From an uncultured Lachnospiraceae bacterium (lineage in GTDB: Bacteria > Bacillota > Clostridia > Lachnospirales > Lachnospiraceae), in assembly GCA_947643615.1 (NCBI GenBank), contig CANRWO010000010.1:22722-86721 (forward strand): DNA of 64,000 nucleotides, given 5' to 3'. The translations under genes and the position numbers were made by a program. Position 1 is the stretch's first letter. The number at the start of each line of letters is the position of its first letter. This document shows positions 43,983 to 52,611 of this stretch, one piece after another. The notes under the pieces are model-generated. The model did no database searches and was not told the origin of the DNA. It worked only from the letters and a program-made list of their open reading frames with translations.

Positions 43983-45069
43983 AGCTGATGTTCAGGTCCA
44001 CATATCCGGCAATCCCGTCTATATTGCCGGACTTACTGTACTGCCACATGGTGAACTTATAAGGGTAATCGGGAATATCCGCCTCCTGTGACAGCCACAC
44101 ATCATATGCCGTCAGCTTAGACATATCGATTTCCTTGATCAGCCACTGTTTGTTGCCATAGATCATTGTCTTGTAGCCTGCAGCGGCAATCGTGTCCAAA
44201 AATGCCTTGGTGATAGCGGTCCTCTCCGTTTTGGAAAGATGGTCCGTCCTGGCGGTATCGTTTTCAATCAGTTCCATATTGAACGCCACCGGATAGCTGA
44301 TTTGATATTCCCCAAGGTTCTCAATCACCAGGTTAGCCTCTTCCCTGGCCTCATCCTCCGTGATCGCCTGGGAATAGAAATAAACCCCCACATCAAGTCC
44401 CGCGTCCGTGGCACGCTTGATATTGTCACTGAAATATTCGTCAACGATCAGCTGGCCGGTACCATATCCCCTGGCGCCCACGCGAATCATGACAAAGTCG
44501 ATGCCCGCCTTTTTCACCTTCACAAAGTCAATGTAATCCTGAAATTTTGAAACGTCAACTCCTACAAAGGAGATCTGTTTTCCGTCCACAAAATACTTCA
44601 TCAAGTCAGACTGGCATACTAATTTGGTAAAGTCATACTCATGCTTTGGCAAGTAAGGACTGATCAGTACCCACTCCTCTTTCCCGTTGGAGTACTGGAT
44701 CAGCGTGTGCTTCCCGTCCGTGGCAGGGTCATTCTCCACCACCTCCGGGGACGCCGACGGTTCCGGCGTGGCGGAAGGCGACTCCGAAGGGGGGTACATA
44801 TCCCAAAAGTCCAGGTCGTCCGGCGTCAGCTTACTGCCGGACAGGATCTCATCCACTTCCGGATATACTATGACGGGGGAAGTCGGCCCGGGTGTCTGCT
44901 GCGCACTCTGGGAGGGGGCCGTATTATGATTCCCGTTACCCCTGTGGTCATCATTCATCATAAGTACAACTACCAGGATCACCGCTACGAACAGTGTCAC
45001 TGCCACGATTGCAGACACCACCGTAGGCGTCAACCCTGATCGGTCATCATAGTCATCAGGTAATCTCAT
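43960..45069 (-). CDS. Membrane-anchored GH25 (lysozyme-like) protein with altered DxE motif
   Basis: A 369-residue protein with one helix near the N-terminus (about 14-37), a Pro/Ser/Thr-rich linker (50-115) and a C-terminal GH25 barrel. Recognisable elements are VGVDVSKFQ (Asp172), MIRVGARGYG, VGVYFYSQA, YGNKQWL and a closing MWQYSKSGNIDG. The usual acidic pair D-x-E is N264-M-E266 here, so the Asp is replaced while the Glu remains. ATG 45069 is preceded by the conserved leader element. It follows rnfB by about 100 bp on the same strand but is functionally unrelated. Confidence 0.85.
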   Translation of the reverse strand: MRLPDDYDDRSGLTPTVVSAIVAVTLFVAVILVVVLMMNDDHRGNGNHNTAPSQSAQQTPGPTSPVIVYPEVDEILSGSKLTPDDLDFWDMYPPSESPSATPEPSASPEVVENDPATDGKHTLIQYSNGKEEWVLISPYLPKHEYDFTKLVCQSDLMKYFVDGKQISFVGVDVSKFQDYIDFVKVKKAGIDFVMIRVGARGYGTGQLIVDEYFSDNIKRATDAGLDVGVYFYSQAITEDEAREEANLVIENLGEYQISYPVAFNMELIENDTARTDHLSKTERTAITKAFLDTIAAAGYKTMIYGNKQWLIKEIDMSKLTAYDVWLSQEADIPDYPYKFTMWQYSKSGNIDGIAGYVDLNISFIDYSEK

Positions 45070-45071
45070 TT

Positions 45072-45130
45072 CTATACCCACGCCTTTCCCGCATGAGCCT
45101 TTCCCATGCCGGAACAGACCCAAATACGTA
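45072..45130 (-). repeat. Repeated 5' leader element, copy before the GH25 gene
   Basis: On the minus strand TACGTATTTGGG, TCTGTTCCGGCA, TGGGAAAGGCTCA, TGCGGGAAAGGCGTGGGTAT, four bases and the ATG. About 50 of 58 positions match the pilZ copy. TTCC pairs with GGAA. Confidence 0.75.
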
Positions 45131-45168
45131 TATTAAAACAATTATCTTAAGCGGCTGCCGCAGGATTT

Positions 45169-45984
45169 CTAACCTTGTTCCGATTCCCCCAGGCGTATGA
45201 TCGCCTTCTTGGGGCATTTCTCCATACACATACCGCAGGCAATGCACTTCTCCTGGTCTATTTTAGCATGTAATTCCTCCACTGTCACTGCCTGGCTGGG
45301 ACAATTCCTGACGCAGATCCCACAGCCGATGCATCCCGTGGCACAGGCCTTCATGGTAACAGGCCCTTTGTCCCTGGAACTGCATGCAACGGCAATCTTC
45401 GCCTTGTAAGGGATCAGGGAGATCAGGTGTTTGGGGCATGCCGCAATACATTTGCCACACGCTTTACATGCCTCTTTGTCTACCACTGCTACCCCGTTCA
45501 CCACATGGATCGCATCAAAAGGGCATACTTTCACACAAGTGCCATATCCCAGGCAGCCGCTGCCGCAGGACTTTTCACCGCCCCCGGGCACAAACCCCAT
45601 CATGCGGCAGTCTTGAGCGCCGCAATAGTCATAGTCCTTGTTTGCCCTCTCACAGTCCCCCTGGCAGGCCACAAATGCCACCTGGCGCTCCGTGCCCGCG
45701 GCTTCCACTCCCATGATCGCCGCGATCCGTTTTCCCACAGGTTCTCCGCCCACAGGACAGCCGTTGACCGGCGCTTCTCCCTTTGCAATAGCCGCCGCCA
45801 AACCGGAGCACCCCGCATAGCCGCAGCCACCGCAGTTATTCCCGGGAAGTGCGGCCAACACAGCCTCCTCTTTCTCATCCACCTGCACCTTAAACTTTAT
45901 ACCTGCGATCCCAAGGAAAAGGCCCACGAAGATACCTACAGCCGCCACTACCACCGCGGCGGTCAAAATTCCAATCATACTCAT
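45169..45984 (-). CDS. rnfB: Rnf complex subunit B (ferredoxin-like electron input)
   Basis: Accepts electrons from reduced ferredoxin for the Rnf complex. The 271 residues start with a membrane helix (IGILTAAVVVAAVGIFVGLFL). The Fe-S domain CGGCGYAGCSGLA plus CPVGG follows, then several 4Fe-4S ferredoxin motifs (CVKVCPFDAI, CGKCIAACP, CIGCGICVRNCP, CIACGMCMEKCP). ATG 45984 has AGGAGG seven bases upstream. It is the last gene of rnfCDGEAB. Confidence 0.96.
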   Translation of the reverse strand: MSMIGILTAAVVVAAVGIFVGLFLGIAGIKFKVQVDEKEEAVLAALPGNNCGGCGYAGCSGLAAAIAKGEAPVNGCPVGGEPVGKRIAAIMGVEAAGTERQVAFVACQGDCERANKDYDYCGAQDCRMMGFVPGGGEKSCGSGCLGYGTCVKVCPFDAIHVVNGVAVVDKEACKACGKCIAACPKHLISLIPYKAKIAVACSSRDKGPVTMKACATGCIGCGICVRNCPSQAVTVEELHAKIDQEKCIACGMCMEKCPKKAIIRLGESEQG

Positions 45985-46004
45985 GTGTCAGCCTCCTGTT
46001 TTCA

Positions 46005-46589
46005 TTATAACAATCCCGAAAATCCCACAAATGCAATCGCCATCAAACCTGCGGTCAAAAGCACGATGGGCATGCCCTGGAAAGATTTCGGCACATCATT
46101 ATATTCGATCTTTTCCCGTATGCCGGCAAGAATCACTATGGATACCGTAAAACCCACCGCTGTGGCAAAGCCGTTCACCGTACCCGTGAGAATACCGTAT
46201 TCCGCCTGCTCGTTATTGATCGCCACGCCAAGCACGGCACAGTTGGTAGTGATCAGCGGCAGATATACGCCCAAAGCCTCGTAGAGGGAGGGCATCACCT
46301 TGCGCAGGAACATCTCCACAAACTGGACCAATGCCGCAATGACCAGGATAAACACGATGGTATCCAGGTAGCGGACTTCAAACCGGATCAGGACAAACTG
46401 GTTGATGAGGCCGGCCACAAAGCTTGCCAGTGTGATGACAAAGATTACCGCACCGCCCATTCCGGCGGCCGTCTTTACCTTTCTGGACACTCCCAAAAAA
46501 GGGCAGAGGCCCAGGAACTGGCTCAGCACCACATTGCTTACCAAAGAGGAGCCGATCAATATGACTAACAAATCTTTTACGTTATCCAT
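46005..46589 (-). CDS. rnfA: Rnf complex subunit A
   Basis: An integral membrane subunit with six predicted helices in 194 residues. Family stretches are SQFLGLCPFLGVSRK, with a conserved Cys thought to ligate an intramembrane Fe-S centre together with RnfE, and LPLITTNCAVLGVA, with a second Cys. The start overlaps the rnfE stop by one base (TAATG), which implies translational coupling. Confidence 0.96.
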   Translation of the reverse strand: MDNVKDLLVILIGSSLVSNVVLSQFLGLCPFLGVSRKVKTAAGMGGAVIFVITLASFVAGLINQFVLIRFEVRYLDTIVFILVIAALVQFVEMFLRKVMPSLYEALGVYLPLITTNCAVLGVAINNEQAEYGILTGTVNGFATAVGFTVSIVILAGIREKIEYNDVPKSFQGMPIVLLTAGLMAIAFVGFSGLL

Positions 46590-47422
46590 TAATTCTCCCC
46601 CTTATCCAAGTCAATAAATTCAAATTCGGCGCTGTCGGACTGTGCTTTTGCCGTATTGGGGTTCACCGTGTTCACCTTCGACGGCCCGGCCTTTGGCAGG
46701 TCGGCCTTCGTTTCCTCAGCGCTTGCGGCGCCTGTGTCATAAAAACGTTTGGAGCATCCCTTGTCAGAGCAGTTCATGCAGTCTTCGCTGCAGCCGGAAC
46801 CGATCTTCTCATAGGGTTTCCCTTCCTTTTTCCGCCTGTTTTTCATGCAGTTCTGGACAGCCACCAGCATAGCCAGCACAAAAAACGCGCCGGGGGCCTG
46901 GCTGAAAATCCGGATCGGCTCAAACCCCTCCGGCATCAGTGCGGCGCCAAACAGCTTTCCTGCCCCCAGGAGCTCCCGGAGCGCACCGATGCAAGTCAGT
47001 GCAAAGGAAAAGCCAAGTCCCATCCCGATACCGTCAAACAGGGAAGGGACCGGCGGATTGGAGTACGCATAACTTTCCGCACGCCCCAATATAATACAGT
47101 TTACTACGATCAAAGGGATATAGACTCCCAACGATTTATTCAATGCCGGCAAGTAGGCCTCCAGCAAAAGCTGCACCACCGTCACAAAGGATGCTATGAT
47201 AACGATAAATGCCGGAATACGCACTCTTCCCGGGATCACCCTGCGCAGCAGGGATATGAACAGATTGCTCATAGCCAGCACCACCATGGTAGTCAGTCCC
47301 ATACCCAGGCCGTTCATGGCCGAAGTGGTAACCGCCAGCGTAGGGCACATGCCCAGCATCAGGACAAAGGTAGGGTTCTCCTTCACCAGTCCGTTATAGA
47401 GCCTTTCACCTGCTTTATTCAT
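46589..47422 (-). CDS. rnfE: Rnf complex subunit E with cysteine-containing C-terminal tail
   Basis: A membrane subunit homologous to RnfA. Helices fill residues 15-190, with FVLMLGMCPTLAV and YIPLIVVNCIILGRAE carrying the two conserved Cys. The protein then continues for about 86 residues beyond the usual end. The tail starts basic (KNRRKKEGK), has C211-x3-C215-x2-C218-x4-C223, and ends in a low-complexity acidic stretch. ATG 47422 (GGAGG eight bases upstream) overlaps the rnfG end by 8 bp. Confidence 0.95.
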   Translation of the reverse strand: MNKAGERLYNGLVKENPTFVLMLGMCPTLAVTTSAMNGLGMGLTTMVVLAMSNLFISLLRRVIPGRVRIPAFIVIIASFVTVVQLLLEAYLPALNKSLGVYIPLIVVNCIILGRAESYAYSNPPVPSLFDGIGMGLGFSFALTCIGALRELLGAGKLFGAALMPEGFEPIRIFSQAPGAFFVLAMLVAVQNCMKNRRKKEGKPYEKIGSGCSEDCMNCSDKGCSKRFYDTGAASAEETKADLPKAGPSKVNTVNPNTAKAQSDSAEFEFIDLDKGEN

Positions 47423-48056
47423 GGCCCGCACCTCCCCCCAAAAGTTCAAGGGCTGTTTTCAGTCCCCCGTTTACAGCGTTCGTAACCGCTTTCGTAGTGA
47501 TCGTTGCCGATGAAATGGCATCCACTTCATTGGTACCCGGCGTTGCCCCTGTCTTAGTATAGACAAAGCTGTCAACTTTCCGCCCCTGGAACTGGGGTAC
47601 CAGTACATTGGGGGCTTCCATGCCTAGTCCGGCCGTCTCATTGATTTCCAGGATGGACACACCGTTTACGGTCCCGTCCGCTCCTACGCCTACATAGAGC
47701 ACGATGTCGCCACCATACCCTTTGGTAGAGACGGCCTCCACCACATAACCATAAAAGCCGGACCCGTCGGCAGCGCTGTAGATGGTCCCAATCTCCACAT
47801 TTTCCAGGGCAAGCTCCTCCCGGAGTCCGGCGGAAGGCTCCGTATCAAGCACCTCAAAGGTCAAAGCCGTCCCCTTTTCTTGCGCCTGTGGGAAAACTGC
47901 TATACAGGCCTCCTCTATGGCACGTTCCTGCTGCAGCCTCCTGGGCTCCTTCGTCACCTCGTATACCAACCCCAGGAGCAGGCCGGACAATAATGTAATG
48001 GCAAACAGGATCCCCGCCTCTCTCAGCATGGTCCCAAAATCACTTTTTCCTCTCAT
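47415..48056 (-). CDS. rnfG: Rnf complex subunit G (FMN-binding)
   Basis: Carries a covalent FMN on the extracytoplasmic side. Of its 213 residues, one membrane helix (GILFAITLLSGLLLGLVYEV) is followed by the FMN-binding domain (GYVVEAVSTKGYGGDI, GLGMEA). The flavinylation motif is SSATITTKAV; by family analogy the first Thr carries the FMN through a phosphoester. It overlaps rnfD by 4 bp. Confidence 0.95.
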   Translation of the reverse strand: MRGKSDFGTMLREAGILFAITLLSGLLLGLVYEVTKEPRRLQQERAIEEACIAVFPQAQEKGTALTFEVLDTEPSAGLREELALENVEIGTIYSAADGSGFYGYVVEAVSTKGYGGDIVLYVGVGADGTVNGVSILEINETAGLGMEAPNVLVPQFQGRKVDSFVYTKTGATPGTNEVDAISSATITTKAVTNAVNGGLKTALELLGGGAGHE

Positions 48057-48988
48057 GCCCGCTTACCTCCCCTCTGATAGCCAAAGGCAACCGGTTTCGT
48101 CACTCTCTCGATCAAAGGCACCAGGAGATTGCCCAGGACGATCGCGTAAGACACTCCTTCCGCTCCGGGGCCGAAAATCCTGAATATCCCCGTCATAATC
48201 CCCAGGAAAATGCCGAATACGTACTGTCCCTTTATTGTGATAGGCCGGGTCACATAATCCGTGGCCATAAAAAATGCCCCCAGCATCAAACCGCCTCCGG
48301 CAAGCTGTGCCGACAGATACGCGGGGTCAAATCCCCGCCCGCCGAAAATACCGGCAAACAATACAAAAGTAACTATGTAGCTTCCGGGGATCCTCAGGTC
48401 GATGACTCCCAGGGCCAGCAGGAAACAGGCTCCCGCCACCAGCGCAATCACCGAAGTCTCCCCTATGGTTCCCGCCGTATGCCCCATGACCATATCCATG
48501 ACGTTCACCTGTTCCCCCGCCTTTAACGCAGCCAGCGGCGTTGCACCGGTATAGGCGTCACATTCAAACGCAGTCATGGCCGTGGGAAAAGAAATCAGCA
48601 GGAAACATCTTGCGGCAAGCGCCGGGTTCATAAAGTTCTGCCCCAGGCCACCAAACAGCATTTTCACCGTCAGGATAGCAAACACACCGCCTAACGCCGC
48701 CATCCACAGCGGAATCGTCGCCGGCAGGTTCAGGGCTAGCAGAAGTCCCGTCACCACGGCGGACAAATCCGAGACAGTCGCCTTCTTTTTATACAGCCCA
48801 AACAGAAATTCCGTCAGTACCGTGCTGGCAACGGTCACCAGGATCACCGCCAGCGCCCTCACGCCAAAATTATAGATTCCAAAGCCGGTTGCAGGCATCA
48901 GGGCAATGACCACAGCCAGCATAATCCCGTTGGTAGTCACTTTTGAACGGATATGCGGATTGGATGATACCTTCATTCGTTCACTCAC
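48053..48988 (-). CDS. rnfD: Rnf complex subunit D
   Basis: A membrane subunit with about eight to nine helices in 311 residues and a second covalent FMN site at TGATPLAALKAG (Thr of TGAT). NPHIRSKVTTNGIM at the N-terminus and FFMATDYVTRPITIKGQ are family signatures. The start is a GTG (48988) with GGAGG eight bases upstream; the ATG four codons later lacks one. Confidence 0.96.
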   Translation of the reverse strand: MSERMKVSSNPHIRSKVTTNGIMLAVVIALMPATGFGIYNFGVRALAVILVTVASTVLTEFLFGLYKKKATVSDLSAVVTGLLLALNLPATIPLWMAALGGVFAILTVKMLFGGLGQNFMNPALAARCFLLISFPTAMTAFECDAYTGATPLAALKAGEQVNVMDMVMGHTAGTIGETSVIALVAGACFLLALGVIDLRIPGSYIVTFVLFAGIFGGRGFDPAYLSAQLAGGGLMLGAFFMATDYVTRPITIKGQYVFGIFLGIMTGIFRIFGPGAEGVSYAIVLGNLLVPLIERVTKPVAFGYQRGGKRA

Positions 48989-49027
48989 GTTCTCTTCCTC
49001 CTATCATGATTCTCCCTTTTGCCCCTG

Positions 49028-50344
49028 TCATTTCTTTCTCTTGGCAAGCTGGATCTTGCGCATGGATTTGATTTCCTGGGTCAGGGGACGTTTGGCCGGG
49101 CAGACAAAGCTGCAGCAGCCGCACTCGCAGCACTCCATGCCGTTATTTTCCAGGAAAGCCTCTTCGTCAAAATGCTCCGCGCAATCCGCCAGCCTGCTGG
49201 GGATCACCCGCCCGGGACAGACCTCCACACATCTGCCGCAGTTAATGCAGGGGCCAGGCTCCATGGCGGAAACCTCGTCTTTCGTAAACGCAAGCAGAGC
49301 CGTGGATGTCTTTGTGGTGGGCACGTTCAAGTCAAACATGGCAAACCCCATCATAGGCCCGCCACAGACCACCTTCTCCGGCGGTACCTTAAAACCTCCG
49401 GCGGCTTCGATCAGCTCCCTGTAACTTGTTCCGATAGGAACCCGGAAATTCTGCGGTTTGGCTACCGCATCACCTGTTACGGTTACGATCCTCTCGATCA
49501 GTGGACGCCCCTGGGCCACTGCCCTGTACACCGCCACCACCGTATCCACATTATTCACAACGCACCCCACGTCTGCGGGAAGCATGGAAGAATTGATCCG
49601 CCTTCCCGTGGAAGCATAAATCAGCTGCCGTTCCGCACCCTGGGGATATTTGGTCTTCAAAGCCTTGACACTGATCCGGGGTTCTTCTTTGGTAAGCTTC
49701 CTTAGCAGCTCGATGCAGTCCGGTTTATTATCCTCCACCGCCAGTATGCCATGCGCATTTTGGAACAACAGCAGCAGGATTTTTAACCCGCCCACCAGCT
49801 TCTCCGGCTCCTCCAGCATCCTCCGGTAGTCCGATGTCAGGTAGGGTTCACATTCTGCACAGTTGGCAATCACATAATCTATTTGATCGGGTTCCTTGGG
49901 GCACAGCTTAACATGCGTAGGGAATCCGGCCCCGCCCATGCCCACAATACCCGCCTCGCGGATACAGTCGATAATATCCTCCCTGCACATGTCCTCCAAG
50001 GGCGCTTTCGGAGAAAAGGCAACAGCCTCATACTTCTTATCATTGTCAATGATAATGCTCATGACCATATCCCCTGTAACGACGCGCCTCGGTTCCACCG
50101 CCTTTACCGTGCCGGAAACGGATGCATAAATAGGGGCAGATACAAACCCGCCGCCTTCCGCTATTTTCTGGCCCGCCAACACCCTGTCTCCCTTTTTCAC
50201 AATTGCCTTTGCCGGCGCCCCTATGTGCTGGCTCAGGGGGTAGACAACCTCGCCCTCCGGCAGGATATCCCGGATCGGTTTATCCTTGGAAAGATCCTTT
50301 CCGTCATAAGGGTGGATTCCGCCCACAAACGTAAATTTTGCCAT
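49028..50344 (-). CDS. rnfC: Rnf complex subunit C (NADH-interacting)
   Basis: A peripheral cytoplasmic subunit that exchanges electrons with NAD(H). The 438 residues begin FVGGIHPYDGK. A flavin/NADH-binding core includes GMGGAGFPTHVKL and NCAECEPYLTSDYR, and the SLBB region contains VCGGPMMGFAMF. Two 4Fe-4S motifs close it (CINCGRCVEVCP and CCECGCCSFVCP). I take ATG 50344 (AAAGGA eight bases upstream); ATG 50350 is the alternative. It is the first gene of the operon, after a 200-bp AT-rich divergent region. Rnf couples ferredoxin:NAD+ oxidoreduction to Na+ or H+ export. Confidence 0.96.
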   Translation of the reverse strand: MAKFTFVGGIHPYDGKDLSKDKPIRDILPEGEVVYPLSQHIGAPAKAIVKKGDRVLAGQKIAEGGGFVSAPIYASVSGTVKAVEPRRVVTGDMVMSIIIDNDKKYEAVAFSPKAPLEDMCREDIIDCIREAGIVGMGGAGFPTHVKLCPKEPDQIDYVIANCAECEPYLTSDYRRMLEEPEKLVGGLKILLLLFQNAHGILAVEDNKPDCIELLRKLTKEEPRISVKALKTKYPQGAERQLIYASTGRRINSSMLPADVGCVVNNVDTVVAVYRAVAQGRPLIERIVTVTGDAVAKPQNFRVPIGTSYRELIEAAGGFKVPPEKVVCGGPMMGFAMFDLNVPTTKTSTALLAFTKDEVSAMEPGPCINCGRCVEVCPGRVIPSRLADCAEHFDEEAFLENNGMECCECGCCSFVCPAKRPLTQEIKSMRKIQLAKRKK

Positions 50345-50548
50345 AATCATTGTCCTTTCATTCCAGTTCCGTCTCTTCCGTCCCGAGACTGTTTTATCTT
50401 GTCGACTTTGATAGTTTAAATATACTATTTTTTTATAGAAAATACTACTGCAAAATAAAAAATTGTGCTATTATATCTGTAGATATGTAACAATTCAGAC
50501 AGATTGACCACTGTGATGCAGTTACTATATATTCACTTGGAGGCAGTA

Positions 50549-51652
50549 ATGAGGATTTCGAAAGAAACTTTTGAAAATTTTAAAATATCCTATCCCTTGG
50601 AAAAGCTGGCGCCCCTGGAGCGTATCCTCTTTTTAGATATTGAGACCACCGGTTTTACAGCGCGCTCCTCCTATCTGTATCTGATCGGCTGCGCATATTA
50701 TCAGAACGGGAGCTGGCACGCCATACAATGGCTGGCGGAAAATTATGACCAGGAAGCCGCCGTGCTGAAATCATTCTTTGATTTTGCAAAATATTTCCGC
50801 TATATGGTCCACTTTAACGGGAATAATTTTGACCTGCCGTTTATCACCCAGAAATGCGAACAGCTCTCGCTTCCATACACGTTTGAAGGTTTTCAGGGCA
50901 TTGACCTGTATAAGCGGATCATCCCCTACAAATATTTTCTGAAGCTTCCAAACTGTAAGCAGAAGACATTGGAACAATTTCTGGGCATTGACCGCAAGGA
51001 CGTATTTACCGGCGGGGAACTGATCGGCATTTACCAGGACTATGTGAAAAATCCCAGCGAGTTTGCCGAAAATGCCCTGCTGCTGCACAATGCGGACGAC
51101 TTAAAGGGCATGCTGGAAACGCTTCCCATGCTGACCTATTACGACCTTTTTAACGAACCGGTAAAAGCGAGGAAGGTCCAGGCAAATTCCTATAAGGACG
51201 TAAACGGGAACCGTCGCAGGGAACTGCTGATTACATTGTCCCTGGAGAACCGGCTGCCCATGCCTGTGTCCTCTGTCGCCGGAGGCTGCTACTTCCGGGG
51301 AGAAGGTTTTGAGGCATGTATTAAAATCCCCATTTTTGAGGAAGAATTAAAGTACTTTTACTCCAATTACCAGGATTATTTTTACCTTCCCACCGAAGAT
51401 GTGGCCCTCCATAAGTCGGTAGCCAGGTTTGTGGATAAGAATCACCGCATTCCCGCTTCTGCGGCAAACTGCTATACCCGCAAGACAGCCTGTTACCTGC
51501 CTCAGTGGGATTTCCTGTTCCTGCCTTTCTTTAAAAGGGACTATAAGAGCCGCGATCTTTTCTTTGAATTAACGGACGAATTAAAAAGGAACCGTCAGGC
51601 ATTCTCCACCTACGCTGCCCATGTCCTGAATATGATGGCTTCCGCATACTGA
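50549..51652 (+). CDS. YprB-like ribonuclease H-fold exonuclease domain protein
   Basis: A 367-residue protein with a DnaQ/RNase H-like fold. LFLDIETTGF supplies the first acidic pair, VHFNGNNFDLPFI the second motif, and HNADDLKGMLE the last Asp. These correspond to ExoI, II and III of DEDD nucleases, as in pfam RNase_H_2/YprB. The C-terminal 150 residues are not recognised. ATG 50549 has GGAGG five bases upstream; the earlier in-frame start at 50504 has none. In Bacillus yprB neighbours the helicase gene yprA; no helicase is present here. Monocistronic, with its own terminator. Confidence 0.87.
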   Translation: MRISKETFENFKISYPLEKLAPLERILFLDIETTGFTARSSYLYLIGCAYYQNGSWHAIQWLAENYDQEAAVLKSFFDFAKYFRYMVHFNGNNFDLPFITQKCEQLSLPYTFEGFQGIDLYKRIIPYKYFLKLPNCKQKTLEQFLGIDRKDVFTGGELIGIYQDYVKNPSEFAENALLLHNADDLKGMLETLPMLTYYDLFNEPVKARKVQANSYKDVNGNRRRELLITLSLENRLPMPVSSVAGGCYFRGEGFEACIKIPIFEEELKYFYSNYQDYFYLPTEDVALHKSVARFVDKNHRIPASAANCYTRKTACYLPQWDFLFLPFFKRDYKSRDLFFELTDELKRNRQAFSTYAAHVLNMMASAY

Positions 51653-51703
51653 GAAAGCTTTTTTAACAGAGCGAATATTAATTATTCGATGTACCAGACA
51701 GCT

Positions 51704-51733
51704 AAAAGGGAACCCCTGTGAGGGTTCCCTTTT
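51704..51733 (+). terminator. Terminator of the YprB-like gene
   Basis: AAAAGGGAACCC (51704-51715) with GGGTTCCCTTTT (51722-51733) and a T-run. It can also serve the minus-strand cheR transcript converging from the right. Confidence 0.9.
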
Positions 51734-51813
51734 TATGTCCTTGTGTTTGCTGTTATGTTCCGGTACAATGGCCGTCAATAGCCAAGTAAAATAACCCCTG
51801 CCTCCCGGCTGCC

Positions 51814-52590
51814 TTATGGCCTCTGGTAAAAGAAGGAATTCTTCCTGTCGTACCCTATTTCCTTATAATTGACTATCTGCTCCGTACTGCCGATAAACAA
51901 TACACCGCCTGAAGCAAGCGACTTGTTGAACTTACGGAATACCTCCTCCTTTGCCTCCTCGGTAAAGTAAATCAGCACATTCCGGCAGACAATCAGATGA
52001 TAATCCTTGGGATAAGCATCTTTTAACAGGTTATGTTCCTTAAACTCAACGCGTTCCTTAATCTCATCCGATATCTTATAAGAAGGCCCCACCTTTGTGA
52101 AATACTTTTTCTTAAATTCATCGGGAACGGACGCTATGCTTTTCTCATTGTACACACCGACCTTGGCTTTCGCAATGATCTGCTTGTCAAGATCGGTAGC
52201 GTAAATTTTAATATTGCTCAAAGGCAAGTGCCTGGACAAAGCCATCACAAGCGAATAAGGCTCGTCGCCGGTAGAACATGCGGCACTCCAAATCTTAAGG
52301 TTCTTGCCAAATTTCCTGATCAGTTCAGGGAAAACATCTGCCTCTATCAGTTTCCATTGTTCAGGATTACGGTAAAACTCAGACACATTAATGGTAATAT
52401 AGCTGACAAACTCATCAAATAAATCCTTGTCTGACTTCAGGCTGGCAACGTACTTATCATACCCTTCTATCTTATGCTTGGTGATCAAAGTATCGATGCG
52501 GCGCTTCATCTGTTTTTCCTTATAACAGTCAAGGTCAATGGATGTCAGCGCCAATATCTCCCGTTTAAAATATTCATAATCATATGTCAT
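51814..52590 (-). CDS. cheR: CheR-type protein-glutamate methyltransferase
   Basis: Methylates glutamates of chemoreceptors using SAM. Of 258 residues, the N-terminal helical CheR_N domain (about 1-75; SYITINVSEFYRNPEQW) is followed by the SAM domain with IWSAACSTGDEPYSLVMAL, KIYATDLDKQII and the VCRNVLIYFTEEAKEEV motif. The C-terminal GSTEQI is also typical. No chemoreceptor, cheB or cheA is in the window. It follows rpsA by 21 bp, so it seems to be transcribed with a ribosomal-protein operon. Confidence 0.92.
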   Translation of the reverse strand: MTYDYEYFKREILALTSIDLDCYKEKQMKRRIDTLITKHKIEGYDKYVASLKSDKDLFDEFVSYITINVSEFYRNPEQWKLIEADVFPELIRKFGKNLKIWSAACSTGDEPYSLVMALSRHLPLSNIKIYATDLDKQIIAKAKVGVYNEKSIASVPDEFKKKYFTKVGPSYKISDEIKERVEFKEHNLLKDAYPKDYHLIVCRNVLIYFTEEAKEEVFRKFNKSLASGGVLFIGSTEQIVNYKEIGYDRKNSFFYQRP

Positions 52591-52611
52591 ATCAACATAC
52601 CGTCCCGACTC

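Noticed and set aside
45169..50344. Na+-NQR instead of Rnf
   Set aside because: The ferredoxin-rich RnfB, the RnfC Fe-S motifs and the order C-D-G-E-A-B are specific to Rnf; NqrA and NqrF are absent.
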